Below are positions 35,203 to 44,614 of a DNA stretch of 64,000 bases, one piece after another. The DNA comes from GJ-E10 sp035625725. GTDB taxonomy: Bacteria; Pseudomonadota; Gammaproteobacteria; Burkholderiales; Burkholderiaceae_F. The notes below the pieces were generated by a model that had not been told where the DNA came from, did no database searches, and saw only the letters and a program-made list of their open reading frames with translations. Position numbers and translations under genes: made by a program. The stretch is from the NCBI GenBank assembly GCA_035625725.1, contig DASPPB010000075.1, positions 62,001 through 126,000 on the forward strand, given 5' to 3'. Positions within the stretch are counted from its first letter, which is position 1. Each line of letters opens with the position of its first letter.

Positions 35203-36582
35203 ATGAAGGCCCTACCAAACATGACGATCGCCTGCACGCATCACTTGCTTTCCCTGGCTCGCCGACTCGCCGGCACGGGCGGCGCCCGCGAGTCTAGCGT
35301 TGTCGCCGCGCACAGTGTATGCGCGCGAGACCACGCTCCGGGCTCTGTGCTGCTCGCCGCAGTTCTCGGGTGCTGTGCTGCAATGGCGGTGGGGCCGACT
35401 GCGGCCGCATCCTCCGAGCGCTATCCGATTACGCCCGAGCAACGCGAAACGGCCGAAAAAGTTGCCAACCGCGGCGTGCCGATCGAGGACCTTTCGCCCA
35501 ACGCACCGGCGAGCTACACGATCAAGCGCGGCGACACGCTCTGGGGAATTTCTACGCTGTACCTGAAGTCACCCTGGCGTTGGCCGGAACTCTGGGGCAT
35601 GAACCGCACCCAGATTCAAAATCCGCACCTGATCTACCCGGGGCAGACCCTGGTGCTGGTCAAGACCGCCGACGGCCGCGCGCAACTCGTGCTGGCCGGC
35701 GGCGCACCCGCGCCGAAGGAGCCCGCGGCGCCGGCCGCACCGCCACCGGCGCCGCCACCGCCGGCACCTGCTCCGGCTCCGACCGAGAAGCTCAGCCCGC
35801 GCGTGCGCGATTTGGGCGCGCTGGAAGGCGCCGCCATCCCAAGCATCCCCAACAACCTGATCGAACCCTTCCTTTCGCAGCCGATCGTGGTGGCGGCAAC
35901 GGAGCTCGACCGCTTTCCACGCATCGTTGCGACTCCCGAAGATCGGGTCAATCTGGGGCAGGGCGATACCGCGTATGCGCGCGGCATCGGCAACGACGGC
36001 GTGCAGACCTACCACATCTTTCGCCCCGCGCAGCCTCTGTACGACCCCGATGACGTGGCCCAGAAATCCCCCATCGCCTACGAGGCGCATTACTTGGGCT
36101 CGGCGCGCGTGACCAAGCGCGGCGAGGTCGCGACGCTGTTGATCATCGAGAGCAAGCTCGAAATCGGCGTGGGTGATCGCCTCGTTCCCGTCGGCCACCA
36201 GGAGCTCATCAGTTACGTTCCGCACCGCCCCGAGGGCGATGTGCGCGGGCGTATCGTGTCGGTCTACGGCGGAGAGGCCTCCGTCGGTCTGGGCAGCATC
36301 GTGACGCTCAATCGCGGCCTGAAGGACGGCTTGGAAATTGGGCACGTGCTAGTGGTGCTGCACAATGGCGACACCATCGTCGATCGCACGCGGCCCGGCA
36401 GCGAGCAAGTCAAGCTCCCGGACGAACCGATTGGCAACTTGTTTGTCTTCCGTCTTTTCGACGGCATCTCCTACGCCCTGATGGTTTCGGCTTCGGGTCC
36501 CGTTGCCGTGGGTGATCGCTTCGTGCAACCCGAAGGCAAACCCGCGAACACTCCCCGGGTTGTCGGCACGGCCGACCGCTAG
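35203..36582 (+). CDS. Exported LysM-domain protein
   Basis: A 459-residue protein with a long N-terminus, a hydrophobic segment GSVLLAAVLGCCAAMAV (likely signal or anchor, about 47-63), then a LysM domain (SYTIKRGDTLWGISTLYL ... LIYPGQTLVLV, about 105-160) and a Pro/Ala linker. The C-terminal 250-residue domain is typical of the betaproteobacterial LysM protein normally encoded just before dprA. It probably binds peptidoglycan. The ATG 35203 is one of several possible starts; another at 35221 is equally plausible. Confidence 0.85.
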   Translation: MKALPNMTIACTHHLLSLARRLAGTGGARESSVVAAHSVCARDHAPGSVLLAAVLGCCAAMAVGPTAAASSERYPITPEQRETAEKVANRGVPIEDLSPNAPASYTIKRGDTLWGISTLYLKSPWRWPELWGMNRTQIQNPHLIYPGQTLVLVKTADGRAQLVLAGGAPAPKEPAAPAAPPPAPPPPAPAPAPTEKLSPRVRDLGALEGAAIPSIPNNLIEPFLSQPIVVAATELDRFPRIVATPEDRVNLGQGDTAYARGIGNDGVQTYHIFRPAQPLYDPDDVAQKSPIAYEAHYLGSARVTKRGEVATLLIIESKLEIGVGDRLVPVGHQELISYVPHRPEGDVRGRIVSVYGGEASVGLGSIVTLNRGLKDGLEIGHVLVVLHNGDTIVDRTRPGSEQVKLPDEPIGNLFVFRLFDGISYALMVSASGPVAVGDRFVQPEGKPANTPRVVGTADR

Positions 36583-36594
36583 CAAAGCGCTGTC

Positions 36595-36615
36595 GCGCGC
36601 GCCGCAGGCGCGCGC
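36595..36615 (+). terminator. Strong GC hairpin after the LysM gene
   Basis: Thirteen bases after the stop codon, GCGCGCGCC (36595-36603) pairs perfectly with GGCGCGCGC (36607-36615) around a 3-base loop. No T-run follows, so it is not a classical intrinsic terminator; it may stabilise or attenuate the transcript between the LysM gene and smg. The rest of 36583-36814 holds nothing I can identify, and I found no dprA remnant in any frame. Confidence 0.4.
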
Positions 36616-36814
36616 AGGGTCAGTCTGCGCGCGGCCCGCGGAACCGGCCCGGCCAACCGCGGGGGCTCCTTGCGGATCTCGAAATTGACGGCAAAAAGCG
36701 AGCGTCTTTGGAGCAACTCGTGCGCGGCGCTGCGCTACAACGACGAGCGATGGCCCGCGCGCTGTTCACGGGCGGGGGCAGAGCCGATTGCAAGTTGCTG
36801 CCAGGAGCATTACA

Positions 36815-37288
36815 GTGCCCACATCCATGTTCGACGTGCTCGTCTACCTGTACGAGAACTACAGCGCGTTTGAGGCCTGCCGTGACGCTACGGCCCTTGG
36901 CCGCACCCTAGCCGACGCCGGATTTGACGACGACGAGATCCGCGAAGCGCTCTGTTGGCTGCAGGGGCTTGCGCGACTCGTGCAAGACAGCGACAGCCTG
37001 GCCCTCGACCGCAGCCGCGGACTGCGTGTGTATACGGCCGCGGAGACCCAGCAGTTGAGCTCCGACGCCATCGGTTTTCTGATGTACCTGGACTCGGCCG
37101 AACAACTGACCCCACGGCAACGGGAGATCGTCATCGAGAGGGCTCTGGCCATCGGCGAAGCGACGCTGTCGCTCGCGACGATGAAAATCATCGTTTTGAT
37201 GGTGCTCTGGAGCCACTCGGCCGACGTCGACTTCCTGCTGCTCGAAGAGCTGCTCAACGACAGCCCAGACCGGCGCGCAATGCATTAA
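36815..37288 (+). CDS. smg: Smg family protein (DUF494)
   Basis: A 157-residue Smg/DUF494 protein beginning MPTSMFDVLVYLYENY, all helical, with the family pattern of an N-terminal MFDVLVYLYE block and a central GFDDDEIREALCWLQGL. The function is unknown; it is nearly always between dprA and topB in betaproteobacteria. The GTG at 36815 is chosen over ATG 36827 because AGGAG lies 7 bases before the GTG but 19 before the ATG. dprA is missing from the expected upstream position. Confidence 0.9.
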   Translation: MPTSMFDVLVYLYENYSAFEACRDATALGRTLADAGFDDDEIREALCWLQGLARLVQDSDSLALDRSRGLRVYTAAETQQLSSDAIGFLMYLDSAEQLTPRQREIVIERALAIGEATLSLATMKIIVLMVLWSHSADVDFLLLEELLNDSPDRRAMH

Positions 37289-37461
37289 ATGAAGCGCTGC
37301 CGGGCACGGCCGCCGTGGCGGCGTGCACCGATTTCATTTCGTTGTTATCCTGAAAAAAAGGAATCGACCCCTTGGGGTCCGCGCGCGGGTGGCCGGCGCC
37401 GAGCACGGCGGGTCGCACGGCGTCGCGGTTTGTGCCCCGAGCGTCAGTCGGTCGGGAGTCC

Positions 37462-40218
37462 ATGAGCAAGAAAACACTGATCATCGCCGAAAAACCATCG
37501 GTTGCCGCCGATATTGCTCGCGCTCTGGGGGGCTTCGAGAAGCACCCGGATTATTTTGAAAGCGACGCCTATGTCCTGGCTTCGGCCGTCGGGCATCTGC
37601 TCGAGCTGCACGAACCCGAAGAATACGAGGTCAAGCGTGGGAAGTGGAGCTTTGCGCACCTGCCGGTGATTCCGCCCGCGTTCGCACTCAAACCCATCGA
37701 GCGCTCCGAAGCCCGGCTCAAAGTTCTCACCAGGCTCATCCGACGCAAGGAGGTGGGCGCGCTCATCAACGCCTGCGATGCGGGCCGCGAGGGAGAGCTG
37801 ATTTTTCGCTACATCGTCCAACACTCCGGTGCCAAGCAGCCGATCCGACGCTTATGGCTGCAATCGATGACGCCGGCGGCGATTCGCGAAGCCTTTTCGC
37901 AGCTTCGCAGCGATGCGCAGATGCAGCCGCTGGCCGATGCCGCGCGCTGCCGCTCCGAGGCCGACTGGCTCATCGGAATCAACGGCACGCGCGCGATGAC
38001 CGCGTTCAACAGCAAGGACGGTGGATTCTTTCTTACCACGGTGGGCCGGGTGCAGACCCCGACGCTGGCCATCACGGTGGAGCGCGAAGAGCGCATCCGC
38101 AAGTTCGTGCCGCGCGCCTACTGGGAGGTTCACGCACAATTCGGCTGTCGCGCCGGCACGTACGAAGGCCGCTGGTTCGATCCAGAGTTCAAAAAGCGCG
38201 AGGATGACGCCGAGGCCAGGGCCGAGCGCATCTGGGATCGCTCGGCCGCCGAGGCAATCACGGCTGCCTGCACCGGCAAGTCGGGCTCGGTTAGCGAGGA
38301 GTCCAAACCCAGTTCGCAGCTCTCGCCGCTACTGTTTGACCTGACGTCTCTGCAGCGCGAGGGCAACGCGCGCTTCGGCTTTTCGGCCAAAACGACGCTG
38401 TCCCTGGCGCAGGCCCTCTACGAGAAGCACAAGGCGCTCACCTATCCACGAACCGATTCGCGCGCACTGCCGCAGGACTACATCGAGGTCGTGCGCCAGA
38501 CACTGCGCATGATGGTCGGCGGCACAGCCGCCAAGCGCGGCGGCGGCATCGCGCTGTTGCGCGACTACGCACCGCACGCCGCGCGCATCTTGGATAAGGA
38601 CTGGGTGCGACCCAACCGCCGGGTTTTTGACGATACGAAGATTTCGGACCACTTCGCGATCGTCCCTACGCTGCAGGCGCCCGCGGCGCTTTCGGAGGCC
38701 GAGCACAAGATCTACGACCTCGTCGTGCGACGCTTCCTGGCCGTGTTTCACCCCGCGGCCGAATACCTGGTCACCACCCGCATCACCGAGGTGGCCGGGC
38801 ATCGGTTCAAGACCGAGGGCAAAGTGCTCACCGAAGCGGGCTGGCTAACGGTCTACGGACGAGAGGGCCAAGCCGAACAGGCCTCGCTCGTGGCCGTGGA
38901 GCCCGAGGAGCGCGTGCAGACGCTCTCCGTCGAGGCGACCGCCCTGCAGACCAAGCCACCGGCGCGCTTCACCGAGGCGACGCTGCTCTCGGCGATGGAG
39001 GGCGCGGGCAAGCTCGTCGACGACGACGAACTGCGCGCCGCGATGGAGGAAAAAGGTCTGGGCACTCCGGCCACGAGAGCGGCAATCATCGAAGGCCTGA
39101 TTGCCGAGCGCTATCTCGTGCGCGATGGCCGGGAGCTGCACCCCACGGCCAAAGCATTCCAACTCATGACGCTGCTGCGCGGCTTGGGCGTCGACGAACT
39201 GACTTTGCCCGAGCTCACGGGGGAATGGGAGCATCGCCTGGCGCTCATGGAGCACGGCTCGCTGCGGCGCGATGTGTTCATGCGCGAGATCGCGCAAATG
39301 ACCAAGCGCATTGTCCAGCGGGCCAAGAGCTACGAGTCCGACACCGTGCCGGGCGACTATGCGACCTTGCAAACGCCGTGCCCGAAGTGCGGCGCGACCG
39401 TCCAGGAAAACTACCGCCGCTTTGCCTGCACGCGCTGCGATTTTTCGCTGCCCAAGCACCCGGGCAGCCGTACGTTCGAATACGAGGAAGTCGAGCAGTT
39501 GCTCCGCGATCGGAGCATCGGGCCGCTGACGGGCTTTCGCAGCAAGCTGGGCCGGCCGTTTGCCGCGGTGCTGAAAATCTCGCCGGAGTTCAAGCTCGAA
39601 TTTGACTTCGGGAATACGGATGCCGAGGTTGTCGGCTCCGAGGTCGACTTCAGCGGTCTCACCCCGCTGGGCCCCTGTCCGAAGTGCGGCGCCAACGTCT
39701 ACGAACAACCGATGGCCTACGTCTGCGAGAAGTCCGTTGGAGCTGCACGCACCTGCGACTTTCGATCGGGGCGGGTGATATTGCAGCAAACGATCGAGCC
39801 CGAGCAGATGCGCAAATTGTTGCACGAGGGCCGCACCGATTTGCTGCGCGGCTTCGTCTCCAATCGAACGCGTCGCAAATTCGCCGCATTTCTGGTCCGC
39901 AAGCCCGACGGTTCAACCGGTTTCGAGTTCGAGCAACGTGCCGCACGCACGGCGAGCGCAGAAGCCCCAGCTGCACCCGCGGGCAAGACGCCTGCGCGCA
40001 CGGCCCAGCCCAAGACCCCGGAGCGCCCCGCGGTGCCGCCCGCGCCCAAGGGCGCAAAGCCTGCCAAATCCAAGGCACCTGCGGGCGCTGCGGGGCCGGC
40101 AGCCGGTGGCCGCGCGACCGCACGCTCGGTGAGTCCGGCGGCCAAGCGCGCTGCCGCGCGCAAAGCGCCGGCTCGCAAAATCGCGAAAGCCAAGAGCGCG
40201 CGCGCCCGCTCGAAATAG
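37462..40218 (+). CDS. topB: DNA topoisomerase III with zinc fingers and histone-H1-like tail
   Basis: A type IA topoisomerase that decatenates single-stranded DNA links. The 918-residue product has the TOPRIM start TLIIAEKPSVAADIA, the acidic DAGREGEL motif, and the active-site Tyr in ALTYPRTDSR. After about residue 630 come two zinc-finger-like segments (CPKCGATVQENYRRFACTRC and CPKCGANVYEQ..VCEKS..TCDF) with toprim C-rich repeats. Residues 835-918 form an Ala/Lys/Pro-rich tail like histone H1. The ATG at 37462 has GGGAG just upstream. Confidence 0.95.
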   Translation: MSKKTLIIAEKPSVAADIARALGGFEKHPDYFESDAYVLASAVGHLLELHEPEEYEVKRGKWSFAHLPVIPPAFALKPIERSEARLKVLTRLIRRKEVGALINACDAGREGELIFRYIVQHSGAKQPIRRLWLQSMTPAAIREAFSQLRSDAQMQPLADAARCRSEADWLIGINGTRAMTAFNSKDGGFFLTTVGRVQTPTLAITVEREERIRKFVPRAYWEVHAQFGCRAGTYEGRWFDPEFKKREDDAEARAERIWDRSAAEAITAACTGKSGSVSEESKPSSQLSPLLFDLTSLQREGNARFGFSAKTTLSLAQALYEKHKALTYPRTDSRALPQDYIEVVRQTLRMMVGGTAAKRGGGIALLRDYAPHAARILDKDWVRPNRRVFDDTKISDHFAIVPTLQAPAALSEAEHKIYDLVVRRFLAVFHPAAEYLVTTRITEVAGHRFKTEGKVLTEAGWLTVYGREGQAEQASLVAVEPEERVQTLSVEATALQTKPPARFTEATLLSAMEGAGKLVDDDELRAAMEEKGLGTPATRAAIIEGLIAERYLVRDGRELHPTAKAFQLMTLLRGLGVDELTLPELTGEWEHRLALMEHGSLRRDVFMREIAQMTKRIVQRAKSYESDTVPGDYATLQTPCPKCGATVQENYRRFACTRCDFSLPKHPGSRTFEYEEVEQLLRDRSIGPLTGFRSKLGRPFAAVLKISPEFKLEFDFGNTDAEVVGSEVDFSGLTPLGPCPKCGANVYEQPMAYVCEKSVGAARTCDFRSGRVILQQTIEPEQMRKLLHEGRTDLLRGFVSNRTRRKFAAFLVRKPDGSTGFEFEQRAARTASAEAPAAPAGKTPARTAQPKTPERPAVPPAPKGAKPAKSKAPAGAAGPAAGGRATARSVSPAAKRAAARKAPARKIAKAKSARARSK

Positions 40219-40279
40219 CGCCAGTGCAAGGGCGGCGACCCGGCGCCGCGTGTGAATATTCGACTGCCTCTTGACCGCG

Positions 40280-40924
40280 ATGGGCGCTCCGCGCATCGTG
40301 GCCGGCATGGCACTTGTTTGCGCATGGAATCGGTCAGCACAGGACCCGGGGCTGTGGGCGCGAGCCAGCGCCTCGGCCACGGTCTTGACTCTCGAGGACT
40401 TGGTCGAGCGCATGCGAGGCCTTCAGCCCTCGGCCAGCTACCGGCTGAGCCTCGACAGCGGCGTGGAGTACAAGAACGTGCGCCACGCTCTGCAGCGTCC
40501 GATGACGATTCGTCTGGAGACCTGGCTCAAGCTCATGCGCAGCCTGCGCATCCGGACGGTTGCGGCCGAACGCGCGGAAGACGTGATCTGGCCCGGCGAA
40601 CAGACGCTGGTCGTCGCGTTTGACAGTACGGCGGGCGCGCTGATCGGACCCGGCTGCACGACCAGCCTGCGCGCCTGCCGGTTGCGCCGCGGCTGGAGCC
40701 GCAGGCAGCTCGCGCTCCGCGCGGGCGTGTCGGTCGATGCGATCGACTCCCTGGAACGCGGGCGCGGCCTATTGGGAAAGCTCGCGCACGTATGCCAGGC
40801 TCTCGAGCTGCGGCTTTTGTGCGCGCTGCCGCCCTGGCACGGGAGCCTGGAGGAGCTCTGGAGCGAACAGTCCGCTCGCTGCCTCGCGCGGCCGGCGCAC
40901 TACGCCACGCGGCGCGGCCGATGA
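40280..40924 (+). CDS. XRE-like helix-turn-helix DNA-binding protein
   Basis: A 214-residue protein of unknown role. Residues 100-170 contain a Cro/C1-type HTH (LRACRLRRGWSRRQLALRAGVSVDAIDSLERGRG). The N-terminal third (about 30-85; LTLEDLVERMRG ... YKNVRHALQRPMTIRLETWLKLM) looks like a second, diverged HTH. Possible starts are TTG 40271, ATG 40280 and ATG 40307; none has a good ribosome binding site. It follows topB by 61 bp and is convergent with the HDOD gene. Confidence 0.7.
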   Translation: MGAPRIVAGMALVCAWNRSAQDPGLWARASASATVLTLEDLVERMRGLQPSASYRLSLDSGVEYKNVRHALQRPMTIRLETWLKLMRSLRIRTVAAERAEDVIWPGEQTLVVAFDSTAGALIGPGCTTSLRACRLRRGWSRRQLALRAGVSVDAIDSLERGRGLLGKLAHVCQALELRLLCALPPWHGSLEELWSEQSARCLARPAHYATRRGR

Positions 40925-40934
40925 GCAGCCCAAC

Positions 40935-42170
40935 TCACATGAGTGCCAGCATTGCGTCGGAGGCGGCGATGGCGCGCAGCAGCGAGCGGTTGACCGAATC
41001 GGGGTCGATTGGCAGCGCCAGGCAAGCTTCACGATGGGCCTGGGCATCCTCCGACTCCAGGCTCAGCACGACTCTGCGCAACGGCGCGTAGGGCCCCTGA
41101 GCAGTAAGCAGGCCGTCGACGACGGCCTGGGGCAGCGCGACTTGGCCGAGCAGCGCATCGAGCGGCTGGCCCGTGATCATGTCCAGCAGCGAGAAAGCTC
41201 CGACAATGAAGCATTCATCGGCTTCGTCTTGCGTGCGGCCGGATGCCAGACAGAGGTTCTCCATGCAGTAGCCGCGCACCAGCGTCGTGAATATCAGCGG
41301 CGCGGTGCGCCGGTTCTTGGTGGAGATCGCCAGGATGAGGATGAGCCACTTGATGAGCCGCTGATAACCGATCGATGCCACCGCCTGGCGCAACGACGCC
41401 GTGGGCGTGCCGCGTCGAAACGCCACGCTGTTGGCCAAGGTGAGCAGCATGTAGGCCAGTAGCGGCTCGGCCTCGAAGACCCGCTCCAGGGCACGCACGT
41501 CGGCGTCGGCCCGGATGAGGCGCACGAGTTCGAAGATCGCCCGCTGCGACGGGGAAAACTCATGGGGGGAGCTGTCCATGGGCGCCGATAGCGGCCAGCC
41601 GACGAGCGCGTGCGCGCCGGCTGCCAGTGCGGCCTCCGCTTGCGCCGTCGTATCGGAGTCAAGCGCCAGAACCGGGATCGGCGCGCGTCTGGCGCACGAC
41701 GACGGTCCCACGAGGTAGTGGAAGAATTGCAGGCGCTCGCGAGTGGGCATCGCCTCTTGCAGACGCAGCGCCTGACGCACCCCCTGGCGGCGCGACTCGA
41801 ACAAGATGCGCGTGCGCGCCTCGTCTTGCAGATCCGCTGCGGGAATCTCCAAGAGCACATTGCGTGGCGCGGTCCAATGCGACATCGCTGCGTCGATCGC
41901 GCCTTGCAGCGGCGCGAGCAGCACCAGACCGTGCGGAAACGGTGTCGAGCCGTCGTCCACGAAGCCCCGCACGACTCCGTCGAGCAACGCGCTCAGGGGC
42001 ATGAGCAGCCCCTGGCCGCGGCGACGCAGCTCAAGGCGCACGCCCTTGGGACGGCGATCCCGGCCCACCAGGACTTGCCATCGCAGCACCAGCGATTCAA
42101 GCGTGACGGGATCCGGTGCCGCGTCGGTGCCCGACGGATCGTCTGGTGATCTGGGTGGAATCTCGAACAA
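40935..42170 (-). CDS. HDOD-domain signalling protein with degenerate EAL-like N-terminus
   Basis: A 411-residue protein of the YuxH/HDOD type. The C-terminal half (about 205-400) is an HDOD domain (LLAYMLLTLANSVAFRRG, SIGYQRLIKWLILILA). The N-terminal half has the length and layout of an EAL domain, but the EAL motif and metal-binding acids are not visible, so c-di-GMP hydrolysis is unlikely. Such proteins act as regulators in motility and stress signalling; the partner is unknown. It is divergent from the spermidine-synthase-like gene. Confidence 0.82.
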   Translation of the reverse strand: MFEIPPRSPDDPSGTDAAPDPVTLESLVLRWQVLVGRDRRPKGVRLELRRRGQGLLMPLSALLDGVVRGFVDDGSTPFPHGLVLLAPLQGAIDAAMSHWTAPRNVLLEIPAADLQDEARTRILFESRRQGVRQALRLQEAMPTRERLQFFHYLVGPSSCARRAPIPVLALDSDTTAQAEAALAAGAHALVGWPLSAPMDSSPHEFSPSQRAIFELVRLIRADADVRALERVFEAEPLLAYMLLTLANSVAFRRGTPTASLRQAVASIGYQRLIKWLILILAISTKNRRTAPLIFTTLVRGYCMENLCLASGRTQDEADECFIVGAFSLLDMITGQPLDALLGQVALPQAVVDGLLTAQGPYAPLRRVVLSLESEDAQAHREACLALPIDPDSVNRSLLRAIAASDAMLALM

Positions 42171-42342
42171 AGCTCCGCTCCCGCGCCCGATACGCCGCAG
42201 GGCGAGCGCGCTCGGCCACGCACGTTGCCCCTAAGCTTAAGAACCGGCGCAGCATCGATTAGCCCGAGAAGGAGGGTCTCCGCCACCCAGTTGTGTCGAT
42301 GCACCGTGCGAAAATGCCGTTTTTTGCCGGATTTGCGGGCCA

Positions 42343-44460
42343 ATGCCGCTGTTTGCTGCAACCATCGCGCTCTCGGCGCTGCTGCTTTTCCTCGTCCAGC
42401 CGATCATTGCCAAGCAGATCCTGCCCTGGTTTGGAGGCAGCGCGGGCGTTTGGTCGGTGTGCTTGGTGTTTTTTCAGTCCACATTGCTTGCCGGTTACGC
42501 CTACGCCCATCTGCTGGTACGCCGCCTGCGCCGGCTGCATCAGTTTCGGCTGCACGTGGTGCTGCTTTTTGCGAGCCTCGCACTGCTGCCGATCATTCCC
42601 AACCCCGCGCTCAAGCCCGCGGGCGGGCAAGACCCCGCCTTGGCGATCCTGCTCGTGCTCGCGGCAACGGTCGGATTGCCGTACTTCTTGCTCTCAGCCA
42701 CCGGTCCGCTGCTGCAGGCGTGGATTGCGCACCGCTTTGCGGCGCGCAGCGTCTATCGCATGTTTGCGCTCTCGAACCTGGGCTCGCTGCTGGGCCTTTT
42801 GGCGTTTCCCTTCGTGGTCGAGCCGCTGCTCGGTTCGCGTGCGCAGGCGGCAAGCTGGAGCGTGGGCTACGTCGTGTTTGCCGCAGGCTGCGCGCTTGCA
42901 GCCTGGCACTGCCGGCAGGGCGCGCAGCAATCCACCTCTGGCGACGCCGCGATGCCCGCAACGGCGGGCGAGGAGCCGCCGCTTCGCGGTAGCGCCTCGA
43001 TCTGGCTCGGGCTCTCCGCATTGGGTGTCGTATTGCTGCTCTCGACCACCAACCAGTTGCTGCAAAACGTCGCTTCGGTTCCGTTCTTGTGGGTGCTGCC
43101 CCTGGCCCTGTACCTGTTGAGCTTCATCGTGGTGTTCGAAGGCCGTGGCGGCCGCGGCTACTACAGCCCGCGCTGGAGCGTGCCGGCAGCGCTGGTGGCC
43201 GCGGCGTTCATGGCGCTGGGACTCTCGGCGTCCAACGGCGTACTTGACGTAAACCTCGCGGTTCCACTGTACTGCGCCGGACTCTTCCTTGCCTGCATCT
43301 TCTGCCACGGCGAACTGGCAGCGCGCAGGCCCGCCAGTGGGGAGCTGACCCGCTTTTATCTGATGATTTCCATTGGCGGGGCGCTCGGAGGAATTTTCGT
43401 CGGATTGGTCGCCCCGCGCATCTTCGCCTCCCTCTACGAGTTGCCGCTGGCCTTGCTTTTTGTCGCAGTTGCGGGCTTTCTGGCGGTACTTGATCGCCGC
43501 GGACTCTCGCGCCGATGGTCCCTGGGGTTGGCACTTGGCGCATGCGTGGCCACCGCCGTGGTCGCCTGGCTCGACTGGCGCTACATCAGCTTTCTGGACC
43601 ACGACCTGATCGTGATGCAACGCAATTTCTACGGTACGTTGCGGGTGCGTGAAATCGACGACGGACGAACGCGCGTGCGCCGGCTCCTGCACGGCGTCAT
43701 ACTGCACGGCGAACAAAGAACCAGCGGGGCCGATCGCGACAAGCCGGGCTCGTACTACACGCCGACCTCCGGCGTGGGCCTCGCCGTGGCGCGCGTGCAG
43801 CAAACAAAAACGCAGGCGCGATTCGGTGTCATCGGTTTGGGCGTAGGCACCCTGGCGGCCTACGGGCGCGCGGCCGACAGCATCCGCTTCTACGAGCTCG
43901 ACCGCGACGTGGTCGAACTGGCCAATAGCCGCTTTACCTACCTGCAATCAACTCCTGCGCGCGTCGAGGTCGTGTTGGGCGACGCGCGCCTGTCGCTGGA
44001 GCGGGAACTGGCCATGGGCCAGCCCCAGCGCTTCGACGTTCTGGCGGTCGACGCCTTCTCGAGCGACTCCATCCCCGTGCACCTGCTCACGCGCGAGGCA
44101 ATCGAGGTCTACCTCGCGCATATGGCGCAAGACGGGGTGATCGCCGTGCACATCTCCAACCGGTTTCTCGATCTGCAACCCGTCCTGGCCAATATCGTCG
44201 CGGCCACGGGCCTGAGCGCGCGGCTCATCGACGATGAGGTCGCGCAGAGCAATTCAAACGCCAGCAGCAGCGAATGGGTGCTCATCGCACGCAATGCCGC
44301 GGTACTGCAAGCGGGCGGTATCGGCAAGCGCGGCGAGGTGCTGCGCGTGCAGCCCGACGTGGGCGTATGGGGCGACGGTTACAATAATTTGCTTCGTGTC
44401 ATGAAGTCCACGCCGCTGCAGGCATTCAAGCGGATAGCGGCTTCGCTGCGCGATGAGTAG
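42343..44460 (+). CDS. Membrane-fused spermidine synthase-like protein
   Basis: A 705-residue fusion. Residues 1-410 contain about 12 hydrophobic helices (starting FAATIALSALLLFLVQPIIA). Residues about 420-700 resemble a spermidine synthase fold: the SAM-site GVIGLGVGTLAAYG, the acidic FYELDRDVVELA, and VDAFSSDSIPVHLLT. Many such fusions lack proven aminopropyltransferase activity, so the substrate is open. The start begins at the first helix. The following SET gene could even start at ATG 44453, overlapping this stop. Confidence 0.85.
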   Translation: MPLFAATIALSALLLFLVQPIIAKQILPWFGGSAGVWSVCLVFFQSTLLAGYAYAHLLVRRLRRLHQFRLHVVLLFASLALLPIIPNPALKPAGGQDPALAILLVLAATVGLPYFLLSATGPLLQAWIAHRFAARSVYRMFALSNLGSLLGLLAFPFVVEPLLGSRAQAASWSVGYVVFAAGCALAAWHCRQGAQQSTSGDAAMPATAGEEPPLRGSASIWLGLSALGVVLLLSTTNQLLQNVASVPFLWVLPLALYLLSFIVVFEGRGGRGYYSPRWSVPAALVAAAFMALGLSASNGVLDVNLAVPLYCAGLFLACIFCHGELAARRPASGELTRFYLMISIGGALGGIFVGLVAPRIFASLYELPLALLFVAVAGFLAVLDRRGLSRRWSLGLALGACVATAVVAWLDWRYISFLDHDLIVMQRNFYGTLRVREIDDGRTRVRRLLHGVILHGEQRTSGADRDKPGSYYTPTSGVGLAVARVQQTKTQARFGVIGLGVGTLAAYGRAADSIRFYELDRDVVELANSRFTYLQSTPARVEVVLGDARLSLERELAMGQPQRFDVLAVDAFSSDSIPVHLLTREAIEVYLAHMAQDGVIAVHISNRFLDLQPVLANIVAATGLSARLIDDEVAQSNSNASSSEWVLIARNAAVLQAGGIGKRGEVLRVQPDVGVWGDGYNNLLRVMKSTPLQAFKRIAASLRDE

Positions 44461-44614
44461 GGTGCGCGAGGCCCGCGCGCGTTTGCGATACTTGCGTCTG
44501 CCATGTGCACGCGCCGTGGCTCCGAGGCCGCAGCGCGCTCGGGGCTGCGGGCGCTTGTCTGACCGTTGTCGTGCTCAACCACCGTATCGTCTTCCCAGGC
44601 CACTTGCACCCCAG

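Noticed and set aside
36583..36814. Possible dprA remnant
   Set aside because: Translation of this gap in the frames I checked gave no Rossmann-fold or C-terminal DprA sequence.
37366..37379. Hairpin GACCC-CTTG-GGGTC before topB
   Set aside because: A short 5-bp stem with no T-run; common by chance in GC-rich DNA.
40308..40321. Sigma-54-like TGGCAC...TTGC
   Set aside because: The spacer is 4 rather than 5 bases and the site lies inside the XRE-like gene.
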